The notes under the pieces: model-generated | What the model was told of the DNA's origin: nothing | Databases searched by the model: none | What the model saw: the letters and a program-made list of their open reading frames with translations, nothing else | Program-made: the position numbers and the translations under genes | Part shown: piece after piece, positions 36,541 through 46,183 of the stretch | How positions within the stretch are numbered: the stretch's first letter is position 1 | How the letters are laid out: the number at the start of each line of letters is the position of its first letter | Origin: an uncultured Paracoccaceae bacterium | GTDB lineage: Bacteria > Pseudomonadota > Alphaproteobacteria > Rhodobacterales > Rhodobacteraceae | DNA length: 64,000 nt | Reading direction: 5' to 3' | NCBI GenBank assembly: GCA_947499635.1 | Contig: CANMPD010000001.1 | Location: forward strand, 372,001 to 436,000

Positions 36541-37869
36541 TCAAAGCGCCAGCATAATATCAGCCTGCAGCCCCCCGAGTGCATCACTGCGCCCCAAGCG
36601 CAAAGCACCACCGTGCGCACGGGCAATATCTGCGACAATTGCCAACCCAAGCCCGACCCCTGCCCCTGCGTCCTGATTACGGGCAGGATCAAGCCGCACA
36701 AAGGGGCGCATTGCATCTCCACGCATTTCAACCGGGATACCCGGCCCGTCATCTTCAACCCGAATGCGCAACGCTTTTTCAGTTAGAGTTAAAGACACCC
36801 GTGCTCGGGTTCCGTACCGCACAGCATTGGAAATAAGATTATCGACCGCGCGCATCAAAGCCACCTTGCGTAGATGTACCTCACGTGCACCGAAGACTTC
36901 AGTCAGATGAACAGTCTTTCCTTGCGCTTGCCATCGTTCCACTGCCTCTTCGATCAAGACTTGTGGATCGCACAGCTCCATTTCACTGGTAGACACACCG
37001 CGGGAAAAATCCAAAAAGCTATCGACAAGCGCCTGCATTTCATCAACGTCACGCAACATCGCCTGCGCGTCTTGTGTCTCCATCATCGACAGTTCCAACT
37101 TAAGGCGTGTCAAAGGTGTCCTTAAGTCGTGACTGACACCAGATAACATCAACGTACGTTGTTCAATCTGGCGCTCGATGCGCTGCCGCATATTAACGAA
37201 TGCAGCACCAGCGGCGCGAACCTCTGTAGCACCACGCGGAGAGTACGGAATCATGTGCCCCCGGCCAAAAGCCTCTGCAGCTCTTGACAAACGTTTGATC
37301 GGGCGCAGTTGGTTGCGCATATACATAAAGGAGATCGATACAAGCAAAATGCCAAAAACCAGCATGATCACGATCAACTGATGAGGGGCAGCTAAAGTAA
37401 CGCGACGACGGTTGAACTGAACTTCCGCGGGGCCTTGCTCCGTTGCGAACACCACCGATACCAAACGTCCACGTTCCATCACCAAACTGCGGTATGCATC
37501 AAAGTTATCCCGCAATGTATCACGGACGGCATAACCTGACAGGACATCCCATCCGATTTTGGTTTCCGGAATGGTTTCATCTTGCGTCAAAAATCGAAAT
37601 TCAAAATTTAACGCCGAAATGATGGGAGCAAGGATCTCAAGTGCCTGCGATTGAGAAGACGCCATTTCCGCCTCTTCGACGAGCAAGTTTAATTCGCGCA
37701 CCATCGTATTGGTCATCTGGCTTGTAATATCAGCCAGATCACGGCGAATAAAGACGATGCCCACAATCAATTGCAAAACAAAAACAGGGAGTATCAGTAT
37801 CAACGCCGCACGCGCGTAAAGCCCTTTAGGCATCACAGGAAAATACTGTTTGAGACGAGTCATATTCAT
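36541..37869 (-). CDS. Sensor histidine kinase (EnvZ-like, orphan)
   Basis: A 442-residue transmembrane kinase: helix 1 at about 18-38 (ALILILPVFVLQLIVGIVF), a periplasmic loop, helix 2 near 165-185, a HAMP region (IKRLSRAAEAFGRG), the HisKA block LSGVSHDLRTPLTRLKLELS (phospho-His in SHDLR), N-box DNLISNAVRYG, and G-boxes VEDDGPGIP and GVGLGLAIVADI. The sequence of the H-box with RTPLTRL is EnvZ-like. No response regulator lies next to it; the divergent neighbour is a metallo-hydrolase. Its partner must be elsewhere in the genome. Confidence 0.9.
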   Translation of the reverse strand: MNMTRLKQYFPVMPKGLYARAALILILPVFVLQLIVGIVFIRRDLADITSQMTNTMVRELNLLVEEAEMASSQSQALEILAPIISALNFEFRFLTQDETIPETKIGWDVLSGYAVRDTLRDNFDAYRSLVMERGRLVSVVFATEQGPAEVQFNRRRVTLAAPHQLIVIMLVFGILLVSISFMYMRNQLRPIKRLSRAAEAFGRGHMIPYSPRGATEVRAAGAAFVNMRQRIERQIEQRTLMLSGVSHDLRTPLTRLKLELSMMETQDAQAMLRDVDEMQALVDSFLDFSRGVSTSEMELCDPQVLIEEAVERWQAQGKTVHLTEVFGAREVHLRKVALMRAVDNLISNAVRYGTRARVSLTLTEKALRIRVEDDGPGIPVEMRGDAMRPFVRLDPARNQDAGAGVGLGLAIVADIARAHGGALRLGRSDALGGLQADIMLAL

Positions 37870-37919
37870 GAGGTAACCTTAACCGTGGGAAAACAAGAAT
37901 TAAACGGGGATCACCAGAA

Positions 37920-38828
37920 ATGTCCGAGCGTCATGCAAATGGTATCGCTACACCCGTACAACTCGCCCCTCATTTGCGGCGCCTGCTTGCACCCAACCCA
38001 TCCCCTATGACATTCCACGGCACCAATACCTATCTTTTAGGTCAACGCGATATCGCGGTTATTGATCCAGGGCCGTTATCTGAAACACATCTACATGCGA
38101 TCTTAAGCGCGATCGAACCTCATCAATATATCTCGCATATTTTCGTAACCCATAGTCACCGCGATCACTCTTCTCTTGCACGTTCACTCTCAGATGCGAC
38201 GCAGGCACCCATTTATGCATTTGGGGATGCCACTGCTGGCCGGAGCGAAATTATGACGCAGCTTGCCAAACACAGCGAGATGGGTGGTGGTGAAGGTGTA
38301 GATCATGATTTCCAGTGTGACTTTGTCGTTAAAACTCTCGATACAGTTTCAGGTTCTGACTGGATGCTGACCTGCCTACATACACCTGGACACATGGGTA
38401 ACCACATCTGCCTGTACAGCGACGACATGCTATTTTGTGGTGATCATGTGATGGGATGGGCCAGCTCGCTTGTATCACCGCCCGATGGGGATCTGACTGA
38501 CTTTATGGCCTCTTGCGAAATGTTACGTCAGCAGACTTGGCGCGTATTCTACCCCAGCCATGGAGACCCTATTCTCGAACCAAATGCACGCCTCGACTGG
38601 CTGATCAAACATCGTCAATCACGTGAATCTGATATTATATTGGCTTTGAAAAATGGGCCGCAAACCATTACGGAAATCACATCGGCAGTCTACACTGACG
38701 TCCCTTCTACGTTGTTCGAGGCTGCGCAACGTAATATCCTTGCGCACCTGATAGATCTTTCACAACGCCGTCTAATTTTACCGATTGAATCTCTTTCATT
38801 ATCAACGCGTTTTCAGCTGAAAAAATAA
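37920..38828 (+). CDS. MBL-fold metallo-hydrolase (LACTB2/glyoxalase-II-like)
   Basis: A 302-residue protein. The zinc-binding motif is HIFVTHSHRDHSSLARSL (H-x-H-x-D-H), followed by LHTPGHMGNHIC and LFCGDHVMGW and, near the end of the catalytic domain, FYPSHGDPI. A C-terminal winged-helix part (about 240-302) is as in LACTB2-type hydrolases and endoribonucleases. Substrate unknown; possible RNase or lactonase-like. 50 bases separate it from the divergent histidine kinase gene. Confidence 0.88.
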   Translation: MSERHANGIATPVQLAPHLRRLLAPNPSPMTFHGTNTYLLGQRDIAVIDPGPLSETHLHAILSAIEPHQYISHIFVTHSHRDHSSLARSLSDATQAPIYAFGDATAGRSEIMTQLAKHSEMGGGEGVDHDFQCDFVVKTLDTVSGSDWMLTCLHTPGHMGNHICLYSDDMLFCGDHVMGWASSLVSPPDGDLTDFMASCEMLRQQTWRVFYPSHGDPILEPNARLDWLIKHRQSRESDIILALKNGPQTITEITSAVYTDVPSTLFEAAQRNILAHLIDLSQRRLILPIESLSLSTRFQLKK

Positions 38829-38891
38829 TTACACATAATCATCATTTTCCGCTAGACGTCCTGCCCTCACAGACTTATACCGCCCTCACAT

Positions 38892-38966
38892 TCCGGCGTA
38901 GCTCAGCGGTAGAGCAGTTGACTGTTAATCAATTGGTCGTAGGTTCGATCCCTACCGCCGGAGCCA
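38892..38966 (+). tRNA. tRNA-Asn (anticodon GTT)
   Basis: TCCGGCG pairs with CGCCGGA at the 3' side, then discriminator G and encoded CCA (38964-38966). The anticodon stem-loop is TTGACTGTTAATCAA, giving GTT. T-arm: TAGGTTCGATCCCTA. 75 bases with CCA. An accessory stretch follows, and tRNA-Asn is a frequent integration site. Confidence 0.96.
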
Positions 38967-39116
38967 AATTTCCTCGATTTCATTTGGAAAATTGGCAAAG
39001 TACAAAACTTATCAACAATCTAAACACAGTTCTTTTCCGCCCTTTGGATTTGCGACAGACTGGAACCAATCGCGCATTCGTGAGCGCCTTGTTTGCTTTG
39101 ACATCGACCCCACCGC

Positions 39117-39678
39117 ATGGTGATCGAAAATCGCTTGGAAAAGAATGACAATTGTATCGCTCTACTGAAAAGAAAAATTAGCCCGCATAGCAAAAAGTAT
39201 CAGTCCGGTTTCTAAACCGAAACGATGGTCGGAACACGCTGTTTGCACAGTCGAGCGAGACGTGATGATTGGCTTTTTCATCATTCGTAGAATGATTGAG
39301 CTCAAAAGAGTTTCATCATCTATAGCAGATATGAAGTTTGACGTGTTTAGCGCACCCGCAACAAAAAACATCACAAAACGAAACTTTTTAGAACTTGAGG
39401 AAAACTATGACTGGAGCGCTGAAAAAGCAGAACGAAAACCTGCCAGTTATTTAAGCAACCAGTGTATTCACGCATACCTTAGTTTTGTTACCCGTGGTCT
39501 CGACCGCAATTGGTCGGACCTAATGGTTGTTTCAGACTTTGATAAAAATGAGGAGATTTGGCGAATTCCATTTTCGGCAATTATTGAAATTTTTGAAAAA
39601 GCATCGAATGACTGGCCGCATACGGTCTACGTGAAGTATAATCCGAAGCGAAACGACTACGACATTTCAACAAACTAA
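39117..39678 (+). pseudogene. Low-GC accessory gene, one-base frameshift
   Basis: Two adjacent reading frames appear to be one gene. The first starts at ATG 39117 (MVIENRLEKNDNCIALLKR) and stops at TAA 39213. The second is open from 39169 to 39678 and encodes KPKRWSEHAVCTVERDVMIG (from 39214) and onward. Removing T 39213 joins ..SGF to KPKRW.. in one frame, giving about 186 residues. The C-terminal part (about 138 residues, ending PKRNDYDISTN) resembles small hypothetical proteins of mobile or accessory regions, none with known function. Lower GC than its neighbours. Either a true frameshift or a sequence error. Confidence 0.55.
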
Positions 39679-39996
39679 AAATAGACCATCGAAGCATCGC
39701 TGCAACGGAGGTCAGTTGACCCCAATTTGGTCCTTGGGATTTCAGAAACAGTTTTCGGGTATGCCCATAATCAAGCGGTTGGCGTCAGCCTCTTGGCACA
39801 GGCTTTGCCCTTGGGCGACAACATCCTGGTCATGCCTGCGACGAAAACGGAGATGCACAGACGACACCGCCCGCAATACTTGGTCTGAGGGTCATGCACG
39901 AACGGGGAGATTACACCGTATTGGTTAAATTACGTTATCAATGGTCACACGCTTCACAACGCGGAGGCATCAGCTAATTGGTAATCAATAGGTTCT
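39679..39996. other. Intergenic accessory stretch with a gene-like remnant
   Basis: About 320 bases between the frameshifted gene and the fused ATPase. A frame open from 39685 to the TGA at 39886 encodes 67 residues with protein-like composition (LGISETVFGYAHNQAVGVSL, then LLAQALPLGDNILVMPATKT) but has no start codon and matches nothing I recognise; the frame continues after the stop to 39980. It looks like the remains of a gene. No att-like repeat of tRNA-Asn was found. Confidence 0.4.
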
Positions 39997-41775
39997 TCAA
40001 ATAGCCACCAGATGCCCTTCGTCTATCGAGCAATATTTTAGACGTTTGGGAGTTTGACCTTTCGCCATAATCGGGCTTCGTAGATCATCTTCACTATCTT
40101 CGCGTGGCAGAAATACGCGATCTGGATCAGGGAATGGTGCCGCTGCAATGAGCCGCCGCGTATACTGATGTTGTGGGTTCCCAAACACTTGTGCGCTCGA
40201 GCCCGTCTCAACGATTTGACCCAAATACATGACAGCCACGCGATCAGCAAAATTCTCAACTACAGCCATGTCATGTGAAATGAACAAATAAGACATATTC
40301 AGCTCTGCCTTCAATTCTTGCAAAAGCTCCAACACAGTGGCTTGAACAGATACATCTAGTGCTGAGACACTTTCGTCGGCAATGATCAGTTTTGGGTTCA
40401 GTGCTAAAGCGCGCGCGATACATATGCGTTGGCGCTGTCCTCCCGAGAATTCATGAGGGTAGCGATCGAGCACCTCAGCGCCCAGACCAACCCGTTCAAA
40501 CAACTCAGCAGCACGATCTGTTCGGCTTTGCGGTGTCCCAATGTTGTGGATAACCAAAGGTTCTCTCACCAAATCACCCACCGTCATACGACCATTTAAC
40601 GCCGCCATAGGATCTTGGAAAACCATTTGCATGACGCGGGTGTTGGCTAATTGGGATGCACGATCGCGCAAAATTGGTTGGCCCTCAAATTTGATGATCC
40701 CCTTATGAGGAACAAGGCCCGTTAACGCACGAGCAACAGTGGACTTCCCACAACCACTTTCACCGACAACAGCAAAAGTCTCACCTGAGAAAATGTCGAA
40801 ATTGATCTTTTCAACTGCATGTACCCGTGCTTGCACCCTGTCGAGGATACCACCACGTAGATCATAAGTGACTTGCAAATCCCTGACTGAGATCAAGGGC
40901 TGCATAGATGTATCCACCGTACTTTGTCGCCCTTTCCCCATTCGCGGTACGCTTGACAATAGTTTCCGTGTGTAAGGCATCTGCGGCGCGGCGAACAATG
41001 TACGCACGTCCGCTTCCTCAACTAATTGACCTTTTTGCATAATAAGGACCCGGTCAGCCATTTCGGCGACAACCCCCATGTCATGGGTGATAAGGATCAA
41101 GGCCATGCCCATTTCAGTAGTCAGTATGCGTAGCAGATCTAAAACCTCGCGTTGAACCGTCACATCCAGCGCTGTCGTGGGCTCATCAGCGATCATCACA
41201 TCGGGGCGCAGCGCGATGGCCATCGCAATGACAACACGTTGACGCATGCCGCCCGACAATTCATGCGGAAATTGTTTGAGTCTACGCTCAGGCTCAGTCA
41301 AACGGACAGCCTTCAGAGCCTCTAAGGCTCGGATGCGCGCGGCGCGACCTGACATCGGCTCGTGCGCACGTATAGCTTCAGTCAACTGATCCCCAATGCG
41401 CATCACAGGGTTCAGTGCCGTCATTGGTTCTTGGAATATCATCGCGATGCGATCACCGCGCAGGCGCTGCATCTTGCTCTCTGGGAGCTTTGTTAGATCG
41501 AAGTCATCGAATATAATCTGGCCACCAGCGACATGCACTGCGGGCGGTGGAAGCAGACCCATAATCGCCAACGACGTGAGCGATTTCCCTGATCCGCTTT
41601 CGCCAGCAATTGCCAATGTCTCGCCCCGCTTCAGATCGAAATTGAGGCTTTGAACGAGTGGCAAAATACCTGCTTCGGTACGTACCGAAATATCAAGCTG
41701 CCGCACAGATAGGACCGTGGGGTGTTCATCGGTGACCACTGAGGTCACCGAATTTGTTTTAGCACGCATACTCAT
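39997..41775 (-). CDS. Opp/Dpp-type ABC transporter, fused double ATP-binding protein
   Basis: A 592-residue protein with two complete ATPase domains, equal to DppD fused to DppF. Domain 1 (about 22-280): Walker A AGESGSGKSL, Q-loop MIFQEPMTALNP, signature HELSGGMRQRV, Walker B VMIADEPTTALDV. Domain 2 (about 300-570): Walker A GESGCGKSTV, MVFQDPMAALNG, FSGGQRQRI, IADESVSALDV. The second domain ends with the oligopeptide_HPY-like tail. It overlaps the formamidase gene start by four bases and is the last gene of the amide operon. It energises import through the two permeases. Confidence 0.93.
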   Translation of the reverse strand: MSMRAKTNSVTSVVTDEHPTVLSVRQLDISVRTEAGILPLVQSLNFDLKRGETLAIAGESGSGKSLTSLAIMGLLPPPAVHVAGGQIIFDDFDLTKLPESKMQRLRGDRIAMIFQEPMTALNPVMRIGDQLTEAIRAHEPMSGRAARIRALEALKAVRLTEPERRLKQFPHELSGGMRQRVVIAMAIALRPDVMIADEPTTALDVTVQREVLDLLRILTTEMGMALILITHDMGVVAEMADRVLIMQKGQLVEEADVRTLFAAPQMPYTRKLLSSVPRMGKGRQSTVDTSMQPLISVRDLQVTYDLRGGILDRVQARVHAVEKINFDIFSGETFAVVGESGCGKSTVARALTGLVPHKGIIKFEGQPILRDRASQLANTRVMQMVFQDPMAALNGRMTVGDLVREPLVIHNIGTPQSRTDRAAELFERVGLGAEVLDRYPHEFSGGQRQRICIARALALNPKLIIADESVSALDVSVQATVLELLQELKAELNMSYLFISHDMAVVENFADRVAVMYLGQIVETGSSAQVFGNPQHQYTRRLIAAAPFPDPDRVFLPREDSEDDLRSPIMAKGQTPKRLKYCSIDEGHLVAI

Positions 41776-42719
41776 TCAAACACGAAGCGCGGGAAGTAGA
41801 AGGAGACAATCCAGTTTGGCATATCAACAATCTCTGAAATGCGCAGATCGCCACAAGTGGACACCAGCATGTAAGCGTCAACAGCGGACAACCCTTGGGT
41901 TTTGCACAGCAACTCAACCATCTGACTAACGGCTTCCTGCGCGCCCGTCATCAAGTCGGGACCGACGCCTGTTGTGACCTCGTATCCTTTTGCATCCAAA
42001 TGATTAGTGACTGGACCCGGTGTGGTGAAACGCGGCATTTTCAGCTGCGCATCCTTGATCAAATCAAGCGTTACTGTGGCATCCATCGGGCTTTCGATTG
42101 CGGTGCCACAGACCTCACCATCGCCTTGCGCGGCATGCGTGTCGCCGATTGAGAACAACGCGCCCGCAACTTCAACGGGCAAGTATAGCGTGGTTCCTGC
42201 TGCTAGATCGCGAATATCGAGGTTTCCGCCCACACGACGTGGCGGCACAACCGAATGCAGACCGGGCTCAGCCAAAGCACAGCCCATGGTTCCTGCAAAA
42301 GGCTTGAGCGGGACGCGCCCGTTCTTGCCAAACAACGCAGGTTCCAACGTGTCAGGATCGTACTTCCAGATCGTCAGCGCCGGATCTTCGAATTGATCGG
42401 CCAGCAGCCCGAAGCCCGGGATATTGGCAGTCCAGCCAAAGCCAGACGGAGCAAAACCCTCAATCGTGATTTTCAACGCATCACCCGGTTCTGCCCCATC
42501 CACATAGACGGGACCAGACACAGGGTTGATCTTACCAAAATCCATCGCCGCAACATCAGCAACTGTACTGTCAGCCGTGAGTTGACCAGCAGAGCTGTCA
42601 TGGCATTTGAATTCGATTGTGTCACCCGGTGCGACCGTGATGGCCGGGACAAACGAGTTGTCCCAGCCAAAATGATGGTTTGCGCCGTGAATCGTGTAGT
42701 CAGGACATTTATTGCACAT
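41772..42719 (-). CDS. Acetamidase/formamidase family protein
   Basis: A 315-residue hydrolase of the FmdA/AmdA family, which splits formamide or short amides into acid and ammonia. Family marks: YTIHGANHHFGWDNSFVPAI (N-terminal), KINPVSGPVYVDGAEPGDAL (about 63-82), GTMGCALAEPGLHSVVPPR, and GDTHAAQGDGEVCGTAIES (about 185-203). No signal peptide: cytosolic. Overlaps the end of the binding-protein gene by 11 bases and the fused ATPase gene by four. Its position inside a transport and ANTAR operon suggests a specific imported amide as substrate; which one is unknown. Confidence 0.9.
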   Translation of the reverse strand: MCNKCPDYTIHGANHHFGWDNSFVPAITVAPGDTIEFKCHDSSAGQLTADSTVADVAAMDFGKINPVSGPVYVDGAEPGDALKITIEGFAPSGFGWTANIPGFGLLADQFEDPALTIWKYDPDTLEPALFGKNGRVPLKPFAGTMGCALAEPGLHSVVPPRRVGGNLDIRDLAAGTTLYLPVEVAGALFSIGDTHAAQGDGEVCGTAIESPMDATVTLDLIKDAQLKMPRFTTPGPVTNHLDAKGYEVTTGVGPDLMTGAQEAVSQMVELLCKTQGLSAVDAYMLVSTCGDLRISEIVDMPNWIVSFYFPRFVFE

Positions 42720-44349
42720 CGTTTACATACACATAGTCGTAGTTAACAGGAATCGAGACCGGATCGACATAAAGCTTGTCATCGCCGCCCATACGCTCGG
42801 ATTTCATGGTGTAGCGCTGCTCATTGAACACTGGCACCCAAGGCGCGTCTTCCATGATTTTCATATAGATATCTGACCACATTTTCAGGCGGTCATCTAC
42901 TTTTGAAGGGTCTGTCATGCTATCGGCTTCAATCGCCATCGCATCCGCATCAGCATTGCAATACCATGACCAATTCCACCCTCCTTGTACTGCCCCATCA
43001 CAGCCTAAGATCGGACCATAAAAGTTTGACGCATCCGGGAAATCTGCGATCCATGCCATGCCGCCAGACCAGATCATTGGCGCTTGATCCGCCTCACCAC
43101 CTGCCGCAATCACGCTAGCCTGTGCAAGGGATTGGATAGATGCCTTGATCCCGATCTTGGATAAATCCTGTTGGATTGCTTGAGCGATACGTGGGTTTGG
43201 ATCTGTATTCATCACAAACAGTTCGGTTTCAAAACCATCCGCAAAACCAGCGTCAGCCAACAACGACTTGGCCGCGTCAGGATCATAGGCATAGCCAGCG
43301 TACCCCTCAGTATAACCCGGCATGGAGGGTGGCAACGGCTGCGTAGCTGGTACAGCACGGCCATTGATTACTTGGGTAATCCGCTCTTTGTTGATCGCCA
43401 TGTTGACAGCTTTTCGCACATCTACATTGTCGAATGGAGGCATTTTTACGTTCAATGTGATGTAACCCGTATGCAGCTGACCACCTTCGATCACGCGTGC
43501 TGCTTGATCAGGGTCGCCCATCACTTCCTGAAATTTGGCAGGGGGAATGCCATCACCGGGAACATCCACTTCACCATTCTGGAGACGCAGCAAAGCGACG
43601 ATAGGCTCCTGCCCCACTTCGAACGTCACACTATCCAAATATGGCAGACCATCACGCCAATAATCTTCGTTCTTGGCGAAGACCAGTTTTTGACCGATTG
43701 TCCAATCTGAAAGTTTGAATGCCCCTGTACCCATTGCTGTCTTACCAAAGTCTGCACCAGCAGCCTCAACCGCTTCTTTTGCGACAACCGAGGCAAAGTT
43801 CAGCCCCATCACGTGTAGGAAGGTCGCGTCGGGGCGAGAAAGCGTAATTTCAACGGTTTGGTCATTCAAGACTTTGACCCCTGAAAGACCTTTCACCTCA
43901 CCCGAAGACACCGCGTCATATCCCGCGATGGAGCCAAAGAAGCCTGCACCGGGGCTTTGTGTTTTTGGATCAGTCACACGGTCCAGCGAGTATTTAACAT
44001 CCTCTGCCGTCATCAAGCGACCATTGTGGAACTTCACACCTTCGCGCAGTTTGAAGGTAAACACCATGCCATCATCTGAAATATCATAACTTTCGGCGAG
44101 CCCCGCGCGCAGCTCGGTTGTGCCAGGTTCATAATCCATCAGACCGTCATAGAGCGATTTGATCATGGACCAATTTTGCCAGTCATAGCCGATCGCAGGA
44201 TCCAAGGTTGCGACGTCGTCTTTGTACGTTACAGTGATATTACCACCAGACTTTGCATTCGGGTCAAGCGTAGATTGGCTTTCTGCAGCCGCCAACTGTG
44301 GCAGGCCGAGAACAACTACGAGAGCCGAGGTTGTAAGCAGTTTCTTCAT
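42709..44349 (-). CDS. ABC transporter periplasmic binding protein, family 5 (Opp/Dpp type)
   Basis: A 546-residue protein with a signal peptide (cleavage probably after LAAA, residues 19-22) and the family-5 signature in YDISDDGMVFTFKLREGVKFHNG. Other marks: TLDPAIGYDWQNW, NEDYWRDGLPYLDSV and DVRKAVNMAINKERI. The family binds peptides, nickel, sugars or small amides. It precedes the formamidase gene. Likely delivers the amide to the two permeases; the ligand is not visible from the sequence. Confidence 0.92.
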   Translation of the reverse strand: MKKLLTTSALVVVLGLPQLAAAESQSTLDPNAKSGGNITVTYKDDVATLDPAIGYDWQNWSMIKSLYDGLMDYEPGTTELRAGLAESYDISDDGMVFTFKLREGVKFHNGRLMTAEDVKYSLDRVTDPKTQSPGAGFFGSIAGYDAVSSGEVKGLSGVKVLNDQTVEITLSRPDATFLHVMGLNFASVVAKEAVEAAGADFGKTAMGTGAFKLSDWTIGQKLVFAKNEDYWRDGLPYLDSVTFEVGQEPIVALLRLQNGEVDVPGDGIPPAKFQEVMGDPDQAARVIEGGQLHTGYITLNVKMPPFDNVDVRKAVNMAINKERITQVINGRAVPATQPLPPSMPGYTEGYAGYAYDPDAAKSLLADAGFADGFETELFVMNTDPNPRIAQAIQQDLSKIGIKASIQSLAQASVIAAGGEADQAPMIWSGGMAWIADFPDASNFYGPILGCDGAVQGGWNWSWYCNADADAMAIEADSMTDPSKVDDRLKMWSDIYMKIMEDAPWVPVFNEQRYTMKSERMGGDDKLYVDPVSIPVNYDYVYVNDVQ

Positions 44350-44378
44350 TCCGATTTACTCCTGTTGGGTTGGTATTT

Positions 44379-45299
44379 TTAGCGGACCTTGATCCGCGGG
44401 TCGGCAAACAAAGACGCAATATCCGCGACCAGATTTCCAATGACGATGGCGCAGGCTGAAACCAGCGTGACGCCCATAATGATCGGGATGTCCACGCGTT
44501 GAATGGCTTGCCACGCGAGCTGACCAATACCGGGCCAGCCAAAGACAGATTCCACAACGACGATCCCTCCCATGAAGATGCCAACATCGATCCCGATCAT
44601 CGCAATAATCGGCAAGACCGCGTTAGGCAGCGCGTGTCGCATGAGGACACGCATACGACCCAGCCCTTTGGCCCGCGCGGTACGGATAAAATCCTGCCGA
44701 AGCACATCAATCATCGAAGAACGCATCATCCGGCTGTACCAGCCTGATCCGAGTATCCCCAAAGTTATGGATGGCAAGACCATATGCGCAAAGGTTCCAT
44801 AACCACCAATCGGGAACCAACGCAGCTGTACGGCAAAAACATAAAGCATCAGGAGGCCGACAACGAATTGCGGCGCTGACACACCGATAAAGCTAGCCAT
44901 CATGAGACTGTTATCTGTAACCGTCCCACGGCGCAGCGCAGCCACCACACCCATTGTGATGCCCAAAACCAACTCGCAGACAATTGCTCCTAACATCAGA
45001 AGTAACGACGCTGGCAAACGTGAGGCGATCAACGTGCTGACTTCAGTCTTTTGCAAGTATGAGCGCCCAAGATCCCCTTGAACAAGATTTCCGAAATATC
45101 GCGCATACTGAACTATGAACGGCTTATCGAGACCAAGCTGGGCTCGAATATTCGCGACAGTCTCCGCCGTGGCCGAACGGCCAGCGATTTGGCGCACAGG
45201 GTCCGCAGGAAGCAAATAAAGCAACGCGAATGTGATGAACGAAACCCCCAGCAGAATGAACACAGACTGGATTAGACGTTTTACGACAAAAGCAAACAT
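44379..45299 (-). CDS. ABC transporter permease, DppB/OppB type
   Basis: A 306-residue inner-membrane protein with six helices; the N-terminus MFAFVVKRLIQSVFILLGVS is the classic OppB beginning. The EAA-type coupling motif is in ARAKGLGRMRVLMRHALPNA (about residues 195-214), the contact with the ATPase. One base overlaps the other permease gene, so translation is coupled. Spaced 29 bases from the binding-protein gene. Confidence 0.92.
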   Translation of the reverse strand: MFAFVVKRLIQSVFILLGVSFITFALLYLLPADPVRQIAGRSATAETVANIRAQLGLDKPFIVQYARYFGNLVQGDLGRSYLQKTEVSTLIASRLPASLLLMLGAIVCELVLGITMGVVAALRRGTVTDNSLMMASFIGVSAPQFVVGLLMLYVFAVQLRWFPIGGYGTFAHMVLPSITLGILGSGWYSRMMRSSMIDVLRQDFIRTARAKGLGRMRVLMRHALPNAVLPIIAMIGIDVGIFMGGIVVVESVFGWPGIGQLAWQAIQRVDIPIIMGVTLVSACAIVIGNLVADIASLFADPRIKVR

Positions 45300-46183
45300 T
45301 ACCCGCGCCCCCGTTGCGTGGGATCAAGCACATCTCGTAGAGCATCCCCCACAAGATTGAACGCCAGAGCCAGTGTGACAATCGCCACCCCGGGAAAGAA
45401 CACCAACCAAGGAGCCGCTTGGAAATAGGTCTGATTTTCGAAGATGATGTTACCCCAGCTCGGCGTCGGAGGCTGAACTCCTACCCCCAAAAAGCTGAGT
45501 GTTGCTTCAAGTAGTACGGTGGTTGAAATCCCCAGCGTGCCCCAAACGATGATTGTCGGTGTGAGATGCGGAAGGATATGGCGGAACAAAATGCGGATAT
45601 TACTCGCACCTAAAGTACGTTCTGCAGCGATGAATTCACGCTCTGACAAACTGGCGGTCTCAGCGTATAGGACGCGCGCCGTTTGCACCCAGTTCACGGT
45701 CGCGATTACCAACGCCACAATCCAGAGTGAAGGCTGGAAAATCGCAGCTAAACAAATCGCCAAGAGCAAGGCCGGAAAAGCCATCATCAAATCGGTGAAG
45801 CGCATCAAGACACTGCCCCAAAAACCGCCAAAATATCCGGCAGTAACGCCTACAAAGGTACCAATGATAAGCGCTACGCCATTGGCGACCAAACCAATGA
45901 TCAGAGATGTGCGCGCGCCGTATAGAATGCGCGTCAACAAATCACGGCCCAACAGGTCCGTCCCTAACGCAAATTGCGCTCCAGGCGCCATAGGCGCACC
46001 CTGCAGCGTCAGCCCATCAAACATTTGATCGTTCGGTCCATAAGGTGTCAGGTAAGGCGCGCAGATTGCGCCAAACAACGTAAGAAAAATCAGCGTCATC
46101 CCGAACAAGGCAAGTTTGCGTTTCTTCAGACGTTGCCAAACTGACAGCGGCAACAATACAGGAGCGGTTTCAACGAATGCCAC
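45299..46183 (-). CDS. ABC transporter permease, DppC/OppC type
   Basis: A 294-residue inner-membrane protein. N-terminus RLKKRKLALFGMTLIFLTLF then GTDLLGRDLLTRILYGARTS (about residues 74-93), a DppC hallmark, and the EAA motif in ERTLGASNIRILFRHILPHL (about 188-207). Overlaps the ANTAR gene by 14 bases. Forms the channel with the DppB-type permease. Confidence 0.92.
   Translation of the reverse strand: MAFVETAPVLLPLSVWQRLKKRKLALFGMTLIFLTLFGAICAPYLTPYGPNDQMFDGLTLQGAPMAPGAQFALGTDLLGRDLLTRILYGARTSLIIGLVANGVALIIGTFVGVTAGYFGGFWGSVLMRFTDLMMAFPALLLAICLAAIFQPSLWIVALVIATVNWVQTARVLYAETASLSEREFIAAERTLGASNIRILFRHILPHLTPTIIVWGTLGISTTVLLEATLSFLGVGVQPPTPSWGNIIFENQTYFQAAPWLVFFPGVAIVTLALAFNLVGDALRDVLDPTQRGRG

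Noticed and set aside
39960-39996. Possible att repeat of tRNA-Asn (TTGGTAATCAATAGGTTC-like)
   Set aside because: The match to the tRNA is scrambled and short; no clean direct repeat of the tRNA 3' end.
42255-42746. 163-codon plus-strand ORF
   Set aside because: Antisense shadow of the formamidase gene.
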